A model generated the notes under the pieces. It saw nothing but the letters and a program-made list of their open reading frames with translations, was not told where the DNA came from and searched no databases. Positions 8,202 to 16,339 of a DNA stretch of 49,864 nt are shown here, in pieces. Positions within the stretch are counted from its first letter, which is position 1; every line of letters begins with the position of its first letter. The stretch covers positions 1-49,864 of the forward strand of contig NZ_FOLO01000042.1 of assembly GCF_900112265.1 (NCBI RefSeq), given 5' to 3'. This DNA is from Pseudoalteromonas denitrificans DSM 6059. Lineage in GTDB: Bacteria; Pseudomonadota; Gammaproteobacteria; Enterobacterales; Alteromonadaceae. A program made the position numbers and the translations under genes.

Positions 8202-10163
8202 TTAAGTTTTAAATTTACCGACTAAAGCCGTTAGATTTGATGATAGTCCTGATAAATGATCTGCATTATCATTGGCACTAGTTGCTACTTCAGCAACTTC
8301 ATCAGCAACATTTTTTATTTCAATAACGTTTCTGCTTATATCTTCTGCAACATGTTGCTGTTCTTCAGCAGCCGTTGCTATTTGTGTATTCATATTGCTT
8401 ATCATATCTACTGAATCGGTAATACTTGAAAATGCGTCTTTAGCTGCTGTTGTGAGCTCAACCGTTTTATCGGATTTTTCTAAACTGTCGTTCATTTCTT
8501 TTGAAACACTTTGAGTCATATTTCGCAGTTTGTCTAATTGCACTGATATTTCTTCTGTTGACTCTGAGGTACGTTGTGAGAGTGCTCTGACTTCATCAGC
8601 AACAACTGAAAACCCTCGACCTTGTTCGCCAGCTCTAGCTGCCTCAATAGCGGCATTGAGTGCAAGAAGATTGGTTTGTTCTGCGATACCTCTGATCACA
8701 TCTAAAATAGAAGTTATGTTTTGGCTCTCAACATCCAAATGCTGTATATCAACGGCTGCACTTCTAATTGTTTCACTAAGGGAGCTGACGCTGGAAACTG
8801 ACTTTTCAATAACTTTTTGACCATCCTCAGCTGCCTGCTTTGAATTATTTGCAGAGTCTGCTGCATTAGCGCAACTGGAAGCGACTTCATTTGCTGTTGC
8901 AGCCATTTCATTGACAGCTGTTGCGGCTTGCTCAAGAGCTTGTTGTTGTAATTGAATTGAATCATGCAATGTTTGAGACAAATTAGAAGATTGATCTGCA
9001 GAATTATTAACATCTAGTGAGGTATCATTGATATCTTTGACTAAGTTTGAAATAGAGGTTAAAAATAAATTAAAGCTGTTTGCGAGTTTTCCTGTTTCAT
9101 CTTTTGTACGTATTATTAATCTTTGTGTTAAATCCCCCCCACCTTGTGAGATAAGTTCAAGACCATCAGTAACTTCAATAATAGGCCCTGAAATTAAACG
9201 GGCTAAATAAATAGCACCAAATGAAAACAAAGCGACTAATATAAAGCCTATTATTATTATGCTCATCGTCATTTTATTTGCAGAAGCGAGTACTTCGCTT
9301 GTTTTTAATAAACCAACAAATTTCCAGCCTAATTTTTTAGATGTATATACATTTGCGAGATAGGTTTCATCATCAATTTCTATTTCGATTTGGCCGGTAT
9401 TTATTTGGGCTAACGGCTTATATAACCCATTGTCTACAGTATCAAAGGCCTTAAAATTATTTTTTGTATGTTTAGGGTCTACTAATATAGTGCCCGTGTC
9501 TTCAATTAACATTAAATAACCTGTTTCACCTAGCTTTATTTGAGTAACCATTTCGGTTAATCCTTTGAGGCTTACATCCATACCTGTTGTGCCAAAAATG
9601 TCACCATCATTTGATTTTAGTGCTTTGACTGTCGATACAATCACGGCATCATCTGGCTCCCAATAATATGCTTTTGTTCTTACAATTTTACCATTAGCTT
9701 GCATACCAGTTTGAAACCAAGGTCGAGTTCTTGGATCGTAATTTGCGCTGACGCTGCCAGTAGGCCATTGAGTATAACCACCAGTTGAATTGCCCATATA
9801 AATATAAGAAATACCTTGGTGTGATTGTCCAAAGTCAGTGAAGAGTTGGAATATATTGGCTTCTATAGGGTCGTTTTTAGTTGGTGTCATGCTGACAGAT
9901 GTTGAATTATTTAAGTAATTTTTTATACCTGTGGCGCCTTGAGTCACAAATTTGTGTTGCGATAAATAATTCACATTTTTTTCTATTTCCGTAAAAAATA
10001 AATTAATAGCATTATCTATTTGTGAGACCTCTCTAATATTGGCATCTTGCATGTTCTTATAAGCTTGATCTCTAGTTTGGCTTATCATTAACATTGAAAT
10101 GACTAATAAAGGTAAGGAAATCGTAGTAATAAAAGCTGCTATTAACTTTTGAGAAATAGTCAT
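8202..10163 (-). CDS. Methyl-accepting chemotaxis protein with dCache sensor
   Basis: This 653-residue transmembrane chemoreceptor has TM1 at about residues 8-28, a periplasmic double-Cache sensor to about 297, and TM2 at about 298-320. A HAMP segment follows, then a long methyl-accepting coiled coil whose signalling tip is RGIAEQTNLLALNAAIEAAR with GEQGRGFSVVADEVRALSQRT. In the sensor, YDPRTRPWF followed by Y and the later GMDVSL aspartate fits the pattern described for amino-acid-binding dCache domains, so an amino-acid ligand is plausible but inferred. There is no C-terminal pentapeptide tether for CheR/CheB. It is transcribed divergently from the porin-like gene and ends before a minus-strand terminator. 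Confidence 0.95.
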   Translation of the reverse strand: MTISQKLIAAFITTISLPLLVISMLMISQTRDQAYKNMQDANIREVSQIDNAINLFFTEIEKNVNYLSQHKFVTQGATGIKNYLNNSTSVSMTPTKNDPIEANIFQLFTDFGQSHQGISYIYMGNSTGGYTQWPTGSVSANYDPRTRPWFQTGMQANGKIVRTKAYYWEPDDAVIVSTVKALKSNDGDIFGTTGMDVSLKGLTEMVTQIKLGETGYLMLIEDTGTILVDPKHTKNNFKAFDTVDNGLYKPLAQINTGQIEIEIDDETYLANVYTSKKLGWKFVGLLKTSEVLASANKMTMSIIIIGFILVALFSFGAIYLARLISGPIIEVTDGLELISQGGGDLTQRLIIRTKDETGKLANSFNLFLTSISNLVKDINDTSLDVNNSADQSSNLSQTLHDSIQLQQQALEQAATAVNEMAATANEVASSCANAADSANNSKQAAEDGQKVIEKSVSSVSSLSETIRSAAVDIQHLDVESQNITSILDVIRGIAEQTNLLALNAAIEAARAGEQGRGFSVVADEVRALSQRTSESTEEISVQLDKLRNMTQSVSKEMNDSLEKSDKTVELTTAAKDAFSSITDSVDMISNMNTQIATAAEEQQHVAEDISRNVIEIKNVADEVAEVATSANDNADHLSGLSSNLTALVGKFKT

Positions 10164-10228
10164 AATAATACTCAGCAGAAATATTTATAAACTTTAAATA
10201 TAGATACAAGGCAATAAATCAGCAACTT

Positions 10229-10258
10229 AGGTCTAATAATTTTTTAATTATTAGACCT
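10229..10258. repeat. 30-bp perfect palindrome in a divergent promoter region
   Basis: AGGTCTAATAATT and AATTATTAGACCT form a 13-bp perfect inverted repeat around TTTT, midway between the divergent chemoreceptor (start 10163) and porin-like (start 10311) genes. Neither gene ends here, so it is not a terminator for them. It could be an operator shared by both genes or a leader hairpin. Confidence 0.6.
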
Positions 10259-10310
10259 ATTTGAAAGCTATTACTACACTTGCTCTAAATAGTTGCTTGA
10301 GGAACTTAAA

Positions 10311-11375
10311 ATGGCTAAATGTTTAATTTTGTTTCTTTTATTTATATTAAGTGAAAATTGTTTTGCTTCACCCGCTATATCAGGTGGTGTCTGGTTTAAT
10401 TATAGTTATATTGAAGATAATGAAAGAGATAAAAATACACTAGGAGATATTACAGATGAAGCGCTTATTTTATATATTGACGGGGAAGCTAAAAAAGGTA
10501 AAGGAAATTGGTCATACTCAGCTGAATTTAGAGTAGGTAAAGGCTCGTTTACTGACCCAGATAATAATGCTTCAGGTGATAATTATACTTTACATAAAGC
10601 TTGGGTAGGTTTTGATTTCTCTGAAGATTTTAAATTTATAATAGGCAAGTCTCAGGTCCCATTTGCATGGAAAACTGCCAACTTTTGGCCTGGAGATATA
10701 TTTCAGGCAGCTTATGGTGACCAAATGGATGTAGGTCTAAAGCTGATGGCCAAAACACAATTGTTTGATTATCAACTGGCATATTTTCATGCCGATGACT
10801 GGGGCGAAACTTCAACTGATAGCACAGATGATAATAAACATTGGGGCAGTAGTACGACATATCGTAAAGTTAAAACTTTTGTTGCGGATATAAAAATTCC
10901 TATATATGAAAATCAAGTATTAGGCTTTTCGGGTCAAAGTGGTAAGTTACAAGATTTAATTTTCTCAGATAATGAACTGACTGGTGACCACCAGGCTTGG
11001 AGTGTTTATTATCATGGTAAGTTTGAACGTTTTCATGTCAAAGCTGAATATATTGATGGCGAAAGAGATTTACCTGAAGCTTATATTTTGCAAGAAAATA
11101 TCTCTAAAACAATAGAAAATACCCGTTATGGTTTTGAGTTTAATTATCAAATGAATGAATGGAGTTTTATATTTGATGCGACGTGGGCAAAACCCGATAC
11201 AGTAAATAACGCAGCAGATACGATTACAGCTTATGCCCCAGGTATTAGTTATGATTATGGACCTGGCTGGATATATTTGGAGTATTTGGCACAAGATGGT
11301 TGGATAGACAGAGATATGATGATCCATGAAGGTGACTTTAATGCATGGTATTTAACGATTGATTTTTATTTTTAA
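10311..11375 (+). CDS. Porin-like outer-membrane beta-barrel protein
   Basis: A signal peptide (MAKCLILFLLFILSENCFAS, cleavage probably after CFA) is followed by about 330 residues of alternating beta-strand pattern. Regularly spaced aromatics and G/D-rich turns (SGGVWFNYSYIED, HKAWVGFDF, FKFIIGKSQVPFAWKT) are visible, and the chain ends in a terminal aromatic, WYLTIDFYF, the beta-barrel assembly signature. The FIIGKSQVPF type of strand resembles phosphate-selective/OprP-like porins, but the chain is short for those, and the substrate is unknown. I chose ATG 10311, 7 nt after GAGG, over an in-frame TTG at 10293. It is divergent from the chemoreceptor. Confidence 0.8.
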   Translation: MAKCLILFLLFILSENCFASPAISGGVWFNYSYIEDNERDKNTLGDITDEALILYIDGEAKKGKGNWSYSAEFRVGKGSFTDPDNNASGDNYTLHKAWVGFDFSEDFKFIIGKSQVPFAWKTANFWPGDIFQAAYGDQMDVGLKLMAKTQLFDYQLAYFHADDWGETSTDSTDDNKHWGSSTTYRKVKTFVADIKIPIYENQVLGFSGQSGKLQDLIFSDNELTGDHQAWSVYYHGKFERFHVKAEYIDGERDLPEAYILQENISKTIENTRYGFEFNYQMNEWSFIFDATWAKPDTVNNAADTITAYAPGISYDYGPGWIYLEYLAQDGWIDRDMMIHEGDFNAWYLTIDFYF

Positions 11376-11380
11376 CAAGT

Positions 11381-11414
11381 AAAGGGCTAAATCATTAGAT
11401 TTTTAGCCCTTTTT
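11381..11414. terminator. Bidirectional terminator between the porin-like gene and ubiK
   Basis: AAAGGGCTAAA pairs with TTTAGCCCTTT and is followed by Ts on both strands, between two convergent genes. Confidence 0.85.
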
Positions 11415-11419
11415 AATTG

Positions 11420-11674
11420 CTATTTATTTTCACTTAGCAACGCTTCTAATTGTGTTACTTTTTCTTCTAATGCCGTTAATTTTTCACGCGTACGAATAAG
11501 AACTTGTGTTTGAATATCAAATTCTTCACGTGATACAAAGTCCATCTGCGACAATTTATTTTGCAAAACTTGTTTAGTTTTATTTTCGACAGTTTCAGCT
11601 ATGTTTTTAACACCTTGAGGCATGCTTTGACTTATTTGTTTGGCTATTTCTTCAATTTTTTTAGGGTCTATCAT
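11420..11674 (-). CDS. ubiK: Ubiquinone biosynthesis accessory factor UbiK
   Basis: This is an 84-residue protein of the BMFP/YqiC family. The N-terminal amphipathic part reads MIDPKKIEEIAKQISQSMP. The C-terminal coiled coil, SREEFDIQTQVLIRTREKLTALEEKVTQLEALL, contains the family hallmark FDIQTQVLxRTREKL. UbiK binds UbiJ and helps aerobic ubiquinone synthesis in the cytoplasm. It is a monocistronic minus-strand gene; the A/T-rich region at its 5' side separates it from the divergent rep gene. Confidence 0.93.
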   Translation of the reverse strand: MIDPKKIEEIAKQISQSMPQGVKNIAETVENKTKQVLQNKLSQMDFVSREEFDIQTQVLIRTREKLTALEEKVTQLEALLSENK

Positions 11675-11865
11675 TTTATTTGTCCTTCATATATTAAATT
11701 TGAACATCCCCCCTTAATTGTCAATATGTCGCATATTGGGGTTATTTCATTATATGGTACTTATGGTGGCAGTAATTTAATAGTTAATTTGATAAAATCT
11801 CGCTTCTTATTTTTTTATATCTTTTTTACTTCTTTTTAAATAATAGTTCAGGAATTTTATTCACA

Positions 11866-13878
11866 ATGAAAATGAATCCAAAGCAAGATGAAGCGGTTAA
11901 ATATATTAGTGGACCTTGCTTGGTTTTAGCTGGTGCAGGCTCAGGGAAAACACGTGTAATTATTAACAAAATTGGTTATTTGATTCAAAAATGTGATTAC
12001 AAAGCAAGGAATATTGCTGCCGTTACTTTTACCAATAAAGCAGCTAAAGAAATGAGAGAGAGGTTAAAGCAATCATTAGGTAAGCAAGAGTCTAAAGGGA
12101 TTTGGATTTCAACATTTCATACATTAGGTTTGGAAATCATTAAAAAAGAAATTAAAACTTTAGGCTTTAAGCCCGGGTTTTCATTATTAGATGATCAAGA
12201 CACAGGTCAGTTACTAAATGATTTAACTGAAAAAGAATTAAAAAAAGATAAAGACCAATTAAATTTGTTAAAAATGCAGATCTCTAATTGGAAAAATGAA
12301 TTGATAATACCTAAACAAGCCATTAGTGAAGCAAGAGAGCCACAAAAAGTACTTTTTGCACAACTTTATGAGCGTTATCAAATTCAGCTACGTGCCTACA
12401 ATGCGCTTGATTTTGATGATTTGATTATGATCCCAACATTGCTACTGGCTAAATTTCCTGAAGTAACATTACGTTGGCAGAATCGTTTTCGTTATTTGTT
12501 AGTTGATGAATATCAAGATACCAATACCAGTCAATATCAATTAGTTAAGCACTTAGTAGGCGAGCGTTCGCGCTTTACTGTGGTAGGAGATGATGATCAA
12601 TCTATTTATTCATGGCGTGGTGCAAAACCACAAAACTTAGTTTTGTTAAGTAAAGATTTTCCAACTCTTAGGTTAGTAAAGCTTGAACAAAATTATCGTA
12701 GTTATCAGCGTATTTTAAAAGCGGCTAATATTTTAATTGATAATAACCCCCATGTTTTTGATAAAAAATTATTTAGTGAATTAGCTAATGGTGAAATAAT
12801 TAAAGTTATAGGTACACGAGATGAAGAGCATGAAGCTGAAAGAGTTGTTGCTGAAATTATTTCTCATAAGTTTATGAAGCGAACAAATTATAAAGATTAC
12901 GCTATTTTGTATCGGGGTAATCATCAGGCAAGAATATTTGAAAAAAGTTTAATGGCTAACCGTATTCCTTATAAAATTAGTGGTGGTATGTCATTTTTTG
13001 CGCGTTCTGAAATCAAAGATATTATGGCTTATTTAAGGCTTTTGGTTAATCAGGATGATGATAATGCTTTTTTGCGTATCGTAAATACACCTAGGCGTGA
13101 AATTGGCACTGTAACTTTAGAAAAGCTAGGTACTTTAGCAAATGAAAAGCATATCAGTTTATTTGAAGCGTGTTTTGATTCTGAGCTTACAAATAGGCTC
13201 GCGGGACGAGGTTTTAATGCTTTGCAAGGGTTTGCGCGCTGGGTTGTTGAGCTGTCGGATAATGCTGTTAGAGGAGATACTTTAGAGGCAGTTAAAACAA
13301 TGATCCATCAAATAGACTATGAAGATTATTTATATGAGTCATCACCTAGTGGTAAAGCTGCGGAGATGAGAATGAAAAATGTATCTGAGCTCTATAAATG
13401 GATCACAGATATGATAGTCGGCAATGATGAAAACCCACCTATGACCTTAGCTGAGGTGGTTACAAAATTAACCTTAAGAGATATGCTAGAGCGAAACGAA
13501 GATGAAGAAGACAGTGATGCTGTACAGCTACTCACTTTACATGCATCTAAAGGCTTAGAATACCCTTATGTGTTCATGGTAGGTATGGAAGAGGGCTTGT
13601 TACCACATCAGATGAGTATAGATGAAGATAACATTGAAGAAGAAAGGCGATTAGCTTATGTTGGCATTACCCGGGCACAGCAGGAACTGGTATTTACTTA
13701 TGCTAAAACACGTCGTCAATATGGTGAAACATCTACCACTGAGTTAAGTCGGTTTGTACAAGAGTTACCACAAGATGATTTAGAATATGAGTCTCGTAAG
13801 CAGCCCAGTACTCAATCAGAACGTATGGCAAAAGGGCAATCTAAAGTAGCAGGCTTAAGGGCTATGCTTAAAAAATAA
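11866..13878 (+). CDS. rep: ATP-dependent DNA helicase Rep
   Basis: This 670-residue SF1A helicase moves 3'-5' on single-stranded DNA and helps replication forks pass nucleoprotein barriers. Walker A is AGAGSGKT at residues 22-29. Motif Ia is TFTNKAAKEMRER, motif II LLVDEYQDTN near residue 213, motif III GDDDQSIYSWRGA, motif IV LEQNYRS, motif V LLTLHASKGLEYPYVF and motif VI EERRLAYVGITRAQ. The start MKMNPKQDEAV aligns with Rep starts and follows CAGGAA. Length and motif wording favour Rep over UvrD (about 720). Rep also neighbours the ilv operon in E. coli. Upstream ubiK is divergent. Confidence 0.95.
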   Translation: MKMNPKQDEAVKYISGPCLVLAGAGSGKTRVIINKIGYLIQKCDYKARNIAAVTFTNKAAKEMRERLKQSLGKQESKGIWISTFHTLGLEIIKKEIKTLGFKPGFSLLDDQDTGQLLNDLTEKELKKDKDQLNLLKMQISNWKNELIIPKQAISEAREPQKVLFAQLYERYQIQLRAYNALDFDDLIMIPTLLLAKFPEVTLRWQNRFRYLLVDEYQDTNTSQYQLVKHLVGERSRFTVVGDDDQSIYSWRGAKPQNLVLLSKDFPTLRLVKLEQNYRSYQRILKAANILIDNNPHVFDKKLFSELANGEIIKVIGTRDEEHEAERVVAEIISHKFMKRTNYKDYAILYRGNHQARIFEKSLMANRIPYKISGGMSFFARSEIKDIMAYLRLLVNQDDDNAFLRIVNTPRREIGTVTLEKLGTLANEKHISLFEACFDSELTNRLAGRGFNALQGFARWVVELSDNAVRGDTLEAVKTMIHQIDYEDYLYESSPSGKAAEMRMKNVSELYKWITDMIVGNDENPPMTLAEVVTKLTLRDMLERNEDEEDSDAVQLLTLHASKGLEYPYVFMVGMEEGLLPHQMSIDEDNIEEERRLAYVGITRAQQELVFTYAKTRRQYGETSTTELSRFVQELPQDDLEYESRKQPSTQSERMAKGQSKVAGLRAMLKK

Positions 13879-13879
13879 A

Positions 13880-13902
13880 AATCTCTCAAAAAGAGGTTGG
13901 TT
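13880..13902 (+). terminator. Weak terminator-like hairpin after rep
   Basis: AATCTCT pairs with AGAGGTT (7 bp, one G-U pair) around CAAAA, followed by GGTTTTAG. It lies immediately after the rep stop codon. The T-run is short. Confidence 0.4.
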
Positions 13903-14319
13903 TTAGACTACTTAAATCTAGTCACTTTGAAGTTTTATGGGTGTATCAAAAGTTGAGTTTAATTTTTAAACTTAAATGATATACCGTTTAAAGAGACTTT
14001 AAGCTATTTATCACTCATATCAGTTTGCTAAATTACACCATAAGCTAACATGGCATCAGCAACTTTTACAACCTGATGAAACTCATGTTCTCCAAGGTTT
14101 CTTTTTATTAAACTGTAGTTTGTTTAGATTTAAACATAGTTATGAAAATGAATAATAGTGTTTAAAAAAATATTTAAATTATTGTAATAAACTTCGAGAT
14201 GAAATTGGATTAATAGTAAGGTAATTTAAAAAATTGTTACTGTGAGGTAAATATATTTCAATTTTTTTTGTCATTGTTACATTTGTTTACTTAGGCGCTT
14301 TATTTATTTAAATCCCTTT
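13903..14319. other. Intergenic stretch with no recognised gene
   Basis: About 415 bases of AT-rich sequence without a credible coding frame or RNA gene. A nested small hairpin (ATGA-AAC-TCAT inside AACCT/AGGTT, near 14070-14098) is followed by TCTTTTT, which could be a weak terminator. Nothing else is recognised before the promoter of the small RNA candidate. Confidence 0.5.
14286..14313 (+). promoter_or_regulatory. Candidate promoter for the small RNA upstream of engB's 3' end
   Basis: TTTACT at 14286-14291, a 16-bp spacer and TTAAAT at 14308-14313 would start transcription near 14320. The match to consensus is moderate. Confidence 0.4.
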
Positions 14320-14445
14320 GTTACAGTGCGCGCCGTCTTCATATGCGAAGACATCCTGTTGATGATGCATTCTTAGGGATGCACCGTATTAATAGCTTCT
14401 CCCCAGATTGCTATACCCGGCTTACTAGATAAGCCGGTCTTTTTT
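14320..14445 (+). ncRNA. Candidate small RNA convergent to engB (Spot 42 position)
   Basis: This stretch of about 125 bases has no open frame but has four hairpins in series. They are GTCTTC/GAAGAC (14335-14352), TGCAT/ATGCA (14366-14383), ATAGC/GCTAT (14392-14414) and a strong terminator. No plus-strand gene lies downstream, because engB converges from the other side, so the terminator must serve a stand-alone transcript or distant read-through. In E. coli the spf gene for Spot 42 RNA occupies the same place relative to engB (polA-spf-yihA). The sequence does not resemble the E. coli Spot 42 sequence as I remember it, so only position is shared. The exact 5' end is a guess. Confidence 0.5.
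14417..14445 (+). terminator. Strong Rho-independent terminator of the small RNA candidate
   Basis: CCGGCTTA pairs with TAAGCCGG (8 bp, loop CTAGA) and is followed by TCTTTTTT. The U-run is on the plus strand only and overlaps the engB stop codon by two bases. Confidence 0.85.
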
Positions 14446-15100
14446 ACTTTTGATTATCTTCCGTCATTTGCTTTTCATCTGGTTTTTCATGAATTACTTC
14501 ACCTAAATACCAATTATCTAGTTTCTTCGCTAATTCTGGTAACCCAGTGCCTTTTAAAGAAGAAAAAGCGTGAACTGTGATATCAGCATTTAAGCTAGAT
14601 AATTCTTTACGTACTTTTAATACTTCGCTTTTACGTGGTCCTTGCTTTAATTTATCGCATTTAGTTAATAAAGCTAAAATAGGGATTTCGCTATCTACTG
14701 CCCAAGTAATTAAATCCATGTCTAATTCTTTTAATGGATGACGGATATCCATTAAAATTACAATGCCTTTCAAGCTGTCTCTATTTTGTAAATATTGACC
14801 TAAAGACTTTTGCCATTTTTTCTTCATTTCTATTGGCACTTTGGCATAACCATAGCCAGGTAAATCGATAAGGCGTTTATTATCAGTTAAATCAAAAGAG
14901 TTAATTAGTTGGGTTCGACCAGGTGTTTTACTTGTTCTTGCTAATTTTTGATCTGTAAGTGTGTTTAAAGCGCTTGACTTCCCTGCGTTTGAACGACCAG
15001 CAAATGCAACTTCTATACCTGTATCAGGCGGGAGTTTAGAAAGATCGGGGGCGCTGGTGGTAAAAGTGGCGGCGCTGTATTTTATACGAGATTTAAGCAC
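14444..15100 (-). CDS. engB: Ribosome biogenesis GTP-binding protein EngB (YihA/YsxC)
   Basis: This small GTPase is needed for large ribosomal subunit assembly. G1 is GRSNAGKSS at about residues 35-43, the switch region is KTPGRTQLINSF, G3 is DLPGYG, G4 is TKCDKL and G5 is SSLKGTG. I place the start at GTG 15100, preceded by AAAGGAG at 7 nt, giving 218 residues beginning MLKSRIKYSAATF. An in-frame TTG at 15121 has no comparable ribosome binding site. It is divergent from the cytochrome c4 gene, as in Vibrio and other relatives. The C-terminus is acidic and lysine-rich. Confidence 0.95.
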   Translation of the reverse strand: MLKSRIKYSAATFTTSAPDLSKLPPDTGIEVAFAGRSNAGKSSALNTLTDQKLARTSKTPGRTQLINSFDLTDNKRLIDLPGYGYAKVPIEMKKKWQKSLGQYLQNRDSLKGIVILMDIRHPLKELDMDLITWAVDSEIPILALLTKCDKLKQGPRKSEVLKVRKELSSLNADITVHAFSSLKGTGLPELAKKLDNWYLGEVIHEKPDEKQMTEDNQK

Positions 15101-15323
15101 TGTGGCTCCTTTATGATACAAGGTTAAGCTAAGCTTGTTATTTTATACCAAGATGGCATGAATGTTGAGTTTAGTTATCATTTATCCGTTTTTATTATAT
15201 TTTTATTGATTTTACAGGGTTAAAAACTGTCAGAAAACATAATATGGTGTAGAATAGTTGACTTATTATAGGTGGCTTTATATCCACATTGTAGTTTACA
15301 GGGTCGGAAACAGAGAATTCAGC

Positions 15324-15956
15324 ATGAAAAAAATAGCTCTATCTTTAACTATGTTGTTTGGTGCATTGGCTGCAAACAACGCAACAGCATTTGATGGCGA
15401 TGCAACTGCTGGTAAAGCGAAATCTGCCGTATGTGCAGCATGTCACGGCGCCGAAGGCAATGCACCAGTTAATTTATATCCTAAATTAGCAGGGCAAAGC
15501 GCTGAGTATTTATATAAACAACTTAAAGACTTAAAATTAGGTATGACTTCTGGTGGTAAAGAAGGACGTATGGATCCAGTGATGAGCGGTATGACGATGG
15601 CGCTTAGTGATCAAGATATGAAAGATTTATCTGCATACTTTGCCTCTCTTAATATGAGTGAAGGCAGTACGCCAGAAGAAGTCGTCGCACTTGGCACTAA
15701 GTTATATAAAGCCGGTGATGCAGAGCGTGCAATTCCAGCCTGTTCAGCATGTCATGGACCTAGAGGTAATGGCACTTCACTCGCTGGTTTCCCTAAAATA
15801 TCCTTTCAGCATCCTGAATACATAAAAGCACAACTTGAAAAGTTTCGTGATGGTAGTCGTCATAATGATCAAAATGGCATGATGACAGATATAGCTAAAA
15901 AATTAACTGATAAAGATATTGATATTTTATCAAAATATTTAGGTGGTCTTCACTAG
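15324..15956 (+). CDS. Diheme cytochrome c4
   Basis: This exported two-domain c-type cytochrome shuttles electrons in the periplasm, typically toward terminal oxidases. A signal peptide (MKKIALSLTMLFGALAANNATA) precedes two CxxCH haem sites, CAACH at about residues 37-41 and CSACH at about 139-143. Axial methionines are plausible in the MSGMTMALSDQDMKDLSAYF and NGMMTDIAKKLTDKDIDILSKYL segments. An in-frame upstream start at 15258 would bury the signal peptide, so ATG 15324 is preferred, giving 210 residues. It is transcribed away from engB and ends at a clear terminator. Confidence 0.94.
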   Translation: MKKIALSLTMLFGALAANNATAFDGDATAGKAKSAVCAACHGAEGNAPVNLYPKLAGQSAEYLYKQLKDLKLGMTSGGKEGRMDPVMSGMTMALSDQDMKDLSAYFASLNMSEGSTPEEVVALGTKLYKAGDAERAIPACSACHGPRGNGTSLAGFPKISFQHPEYIKAQLEKFRDGSRHNDQNGMMTDIAKKLTDKDIDILSKYLGGLH

Positions 15957-15970
15957 ACTTAAATATATAA

Positions 15971-15997
15971 AAAAAAGCAGCGAGAGCTGCTTTTTTT
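15971..15997 (+). terminator. Terminator of cytochrome c4
   Basis: A-run, GCAGC, GAGA loop, GCTGC and seven Ts directly after the cytochrome c4 stop codon. The flanking A and T runs extend the stem. Confidence 0.9.
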
Positions 15998-16071
15998 ATA
16001 TATTAATTTTGTTTATTGATGGATACATTTATAAATGTTTTAAATTAAAGGAATCATCACTCAATCGTAAC

Positions 16072-16087
16072 GTGAGATATTTCTCAC
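16072..16087. repeat. Inverted repeat GTGAGA-N4-TCTCAC
   Basis: A perfect 6-bp inverted repeat 31 bases upstream of the GacA/UvrY-like box. It resembles a CRP site but the gap between GTGA and TCAC is 8 instead of 6. It may be a binding site for another factor acting on the downstream RNA. Confidence 0.4.
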
Positions 16088-16117
16088 ATTGCGTGTAGGT
16101 AATTGACCATATTTATC

Positions 16118-16135
16118 TGTAAGAAAAGTCTTATT
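16118..16135 (+). promoter_or_regulatory. GacA/UvrY-type upstream activating box
   Basis: TGTAAG-AAAAGT-CTTATT matches the known GacA/UvrY consensus TGTAAG-N6-CTTACA at 10 of 12 positions with the exact spacing. In gammaproteobacteria this box is characteristic of the genes for CsrB/CsrC/RsmZ-type regulatory RNAs. It lies about 125-140 bases upstream of the proposed start of the RNA described next, within the range seen for such genes. Confidence 0.7.
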
Positions 16136-16223
16136 ATAAATTTTTTATTAGACTTAAGTCTATGTTATTAAAAGTTATCAATGTAAAGTTAATAAAAAAA
16201 TTAATTAATTTTGTATAAATAAG

Positions 16224-16251
16224 TTGTAAAATATTTATTAACAAGTAAATT
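16224..16251 (+). promoter_or_regulatory. Tentative promoter of the Csr-like RNA
   Basis: TTGTAA, a 16-bp spacer and TAAATT would start transcription near 16258. The region is very AT-rich, so other choices are possible. Confidence 0.3.
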
Positions 16252-16339
16252 AACCCCTGTCGCAAAACATAATAAAACAATACGGAAGCAAGTTTATAGG
16301 GAAAATACAGCGATAAATTTTGTGTGCAATGGGGAAAAG

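Noticed and set aside
14320..14445. Naming the small RNA Spot 42 (spf)
   Set aside because: Only the genomic position agrees. I see no stretch resembling the conserved 5' part of Spot 42.
16072..16087. CRP site upstream of the Csr-like RNA
   Set aside because: GTGA and TCAC are separated by 8 bases, not the 6 of the CRP consensus. It is kept only as an unassigned inverted repeat.
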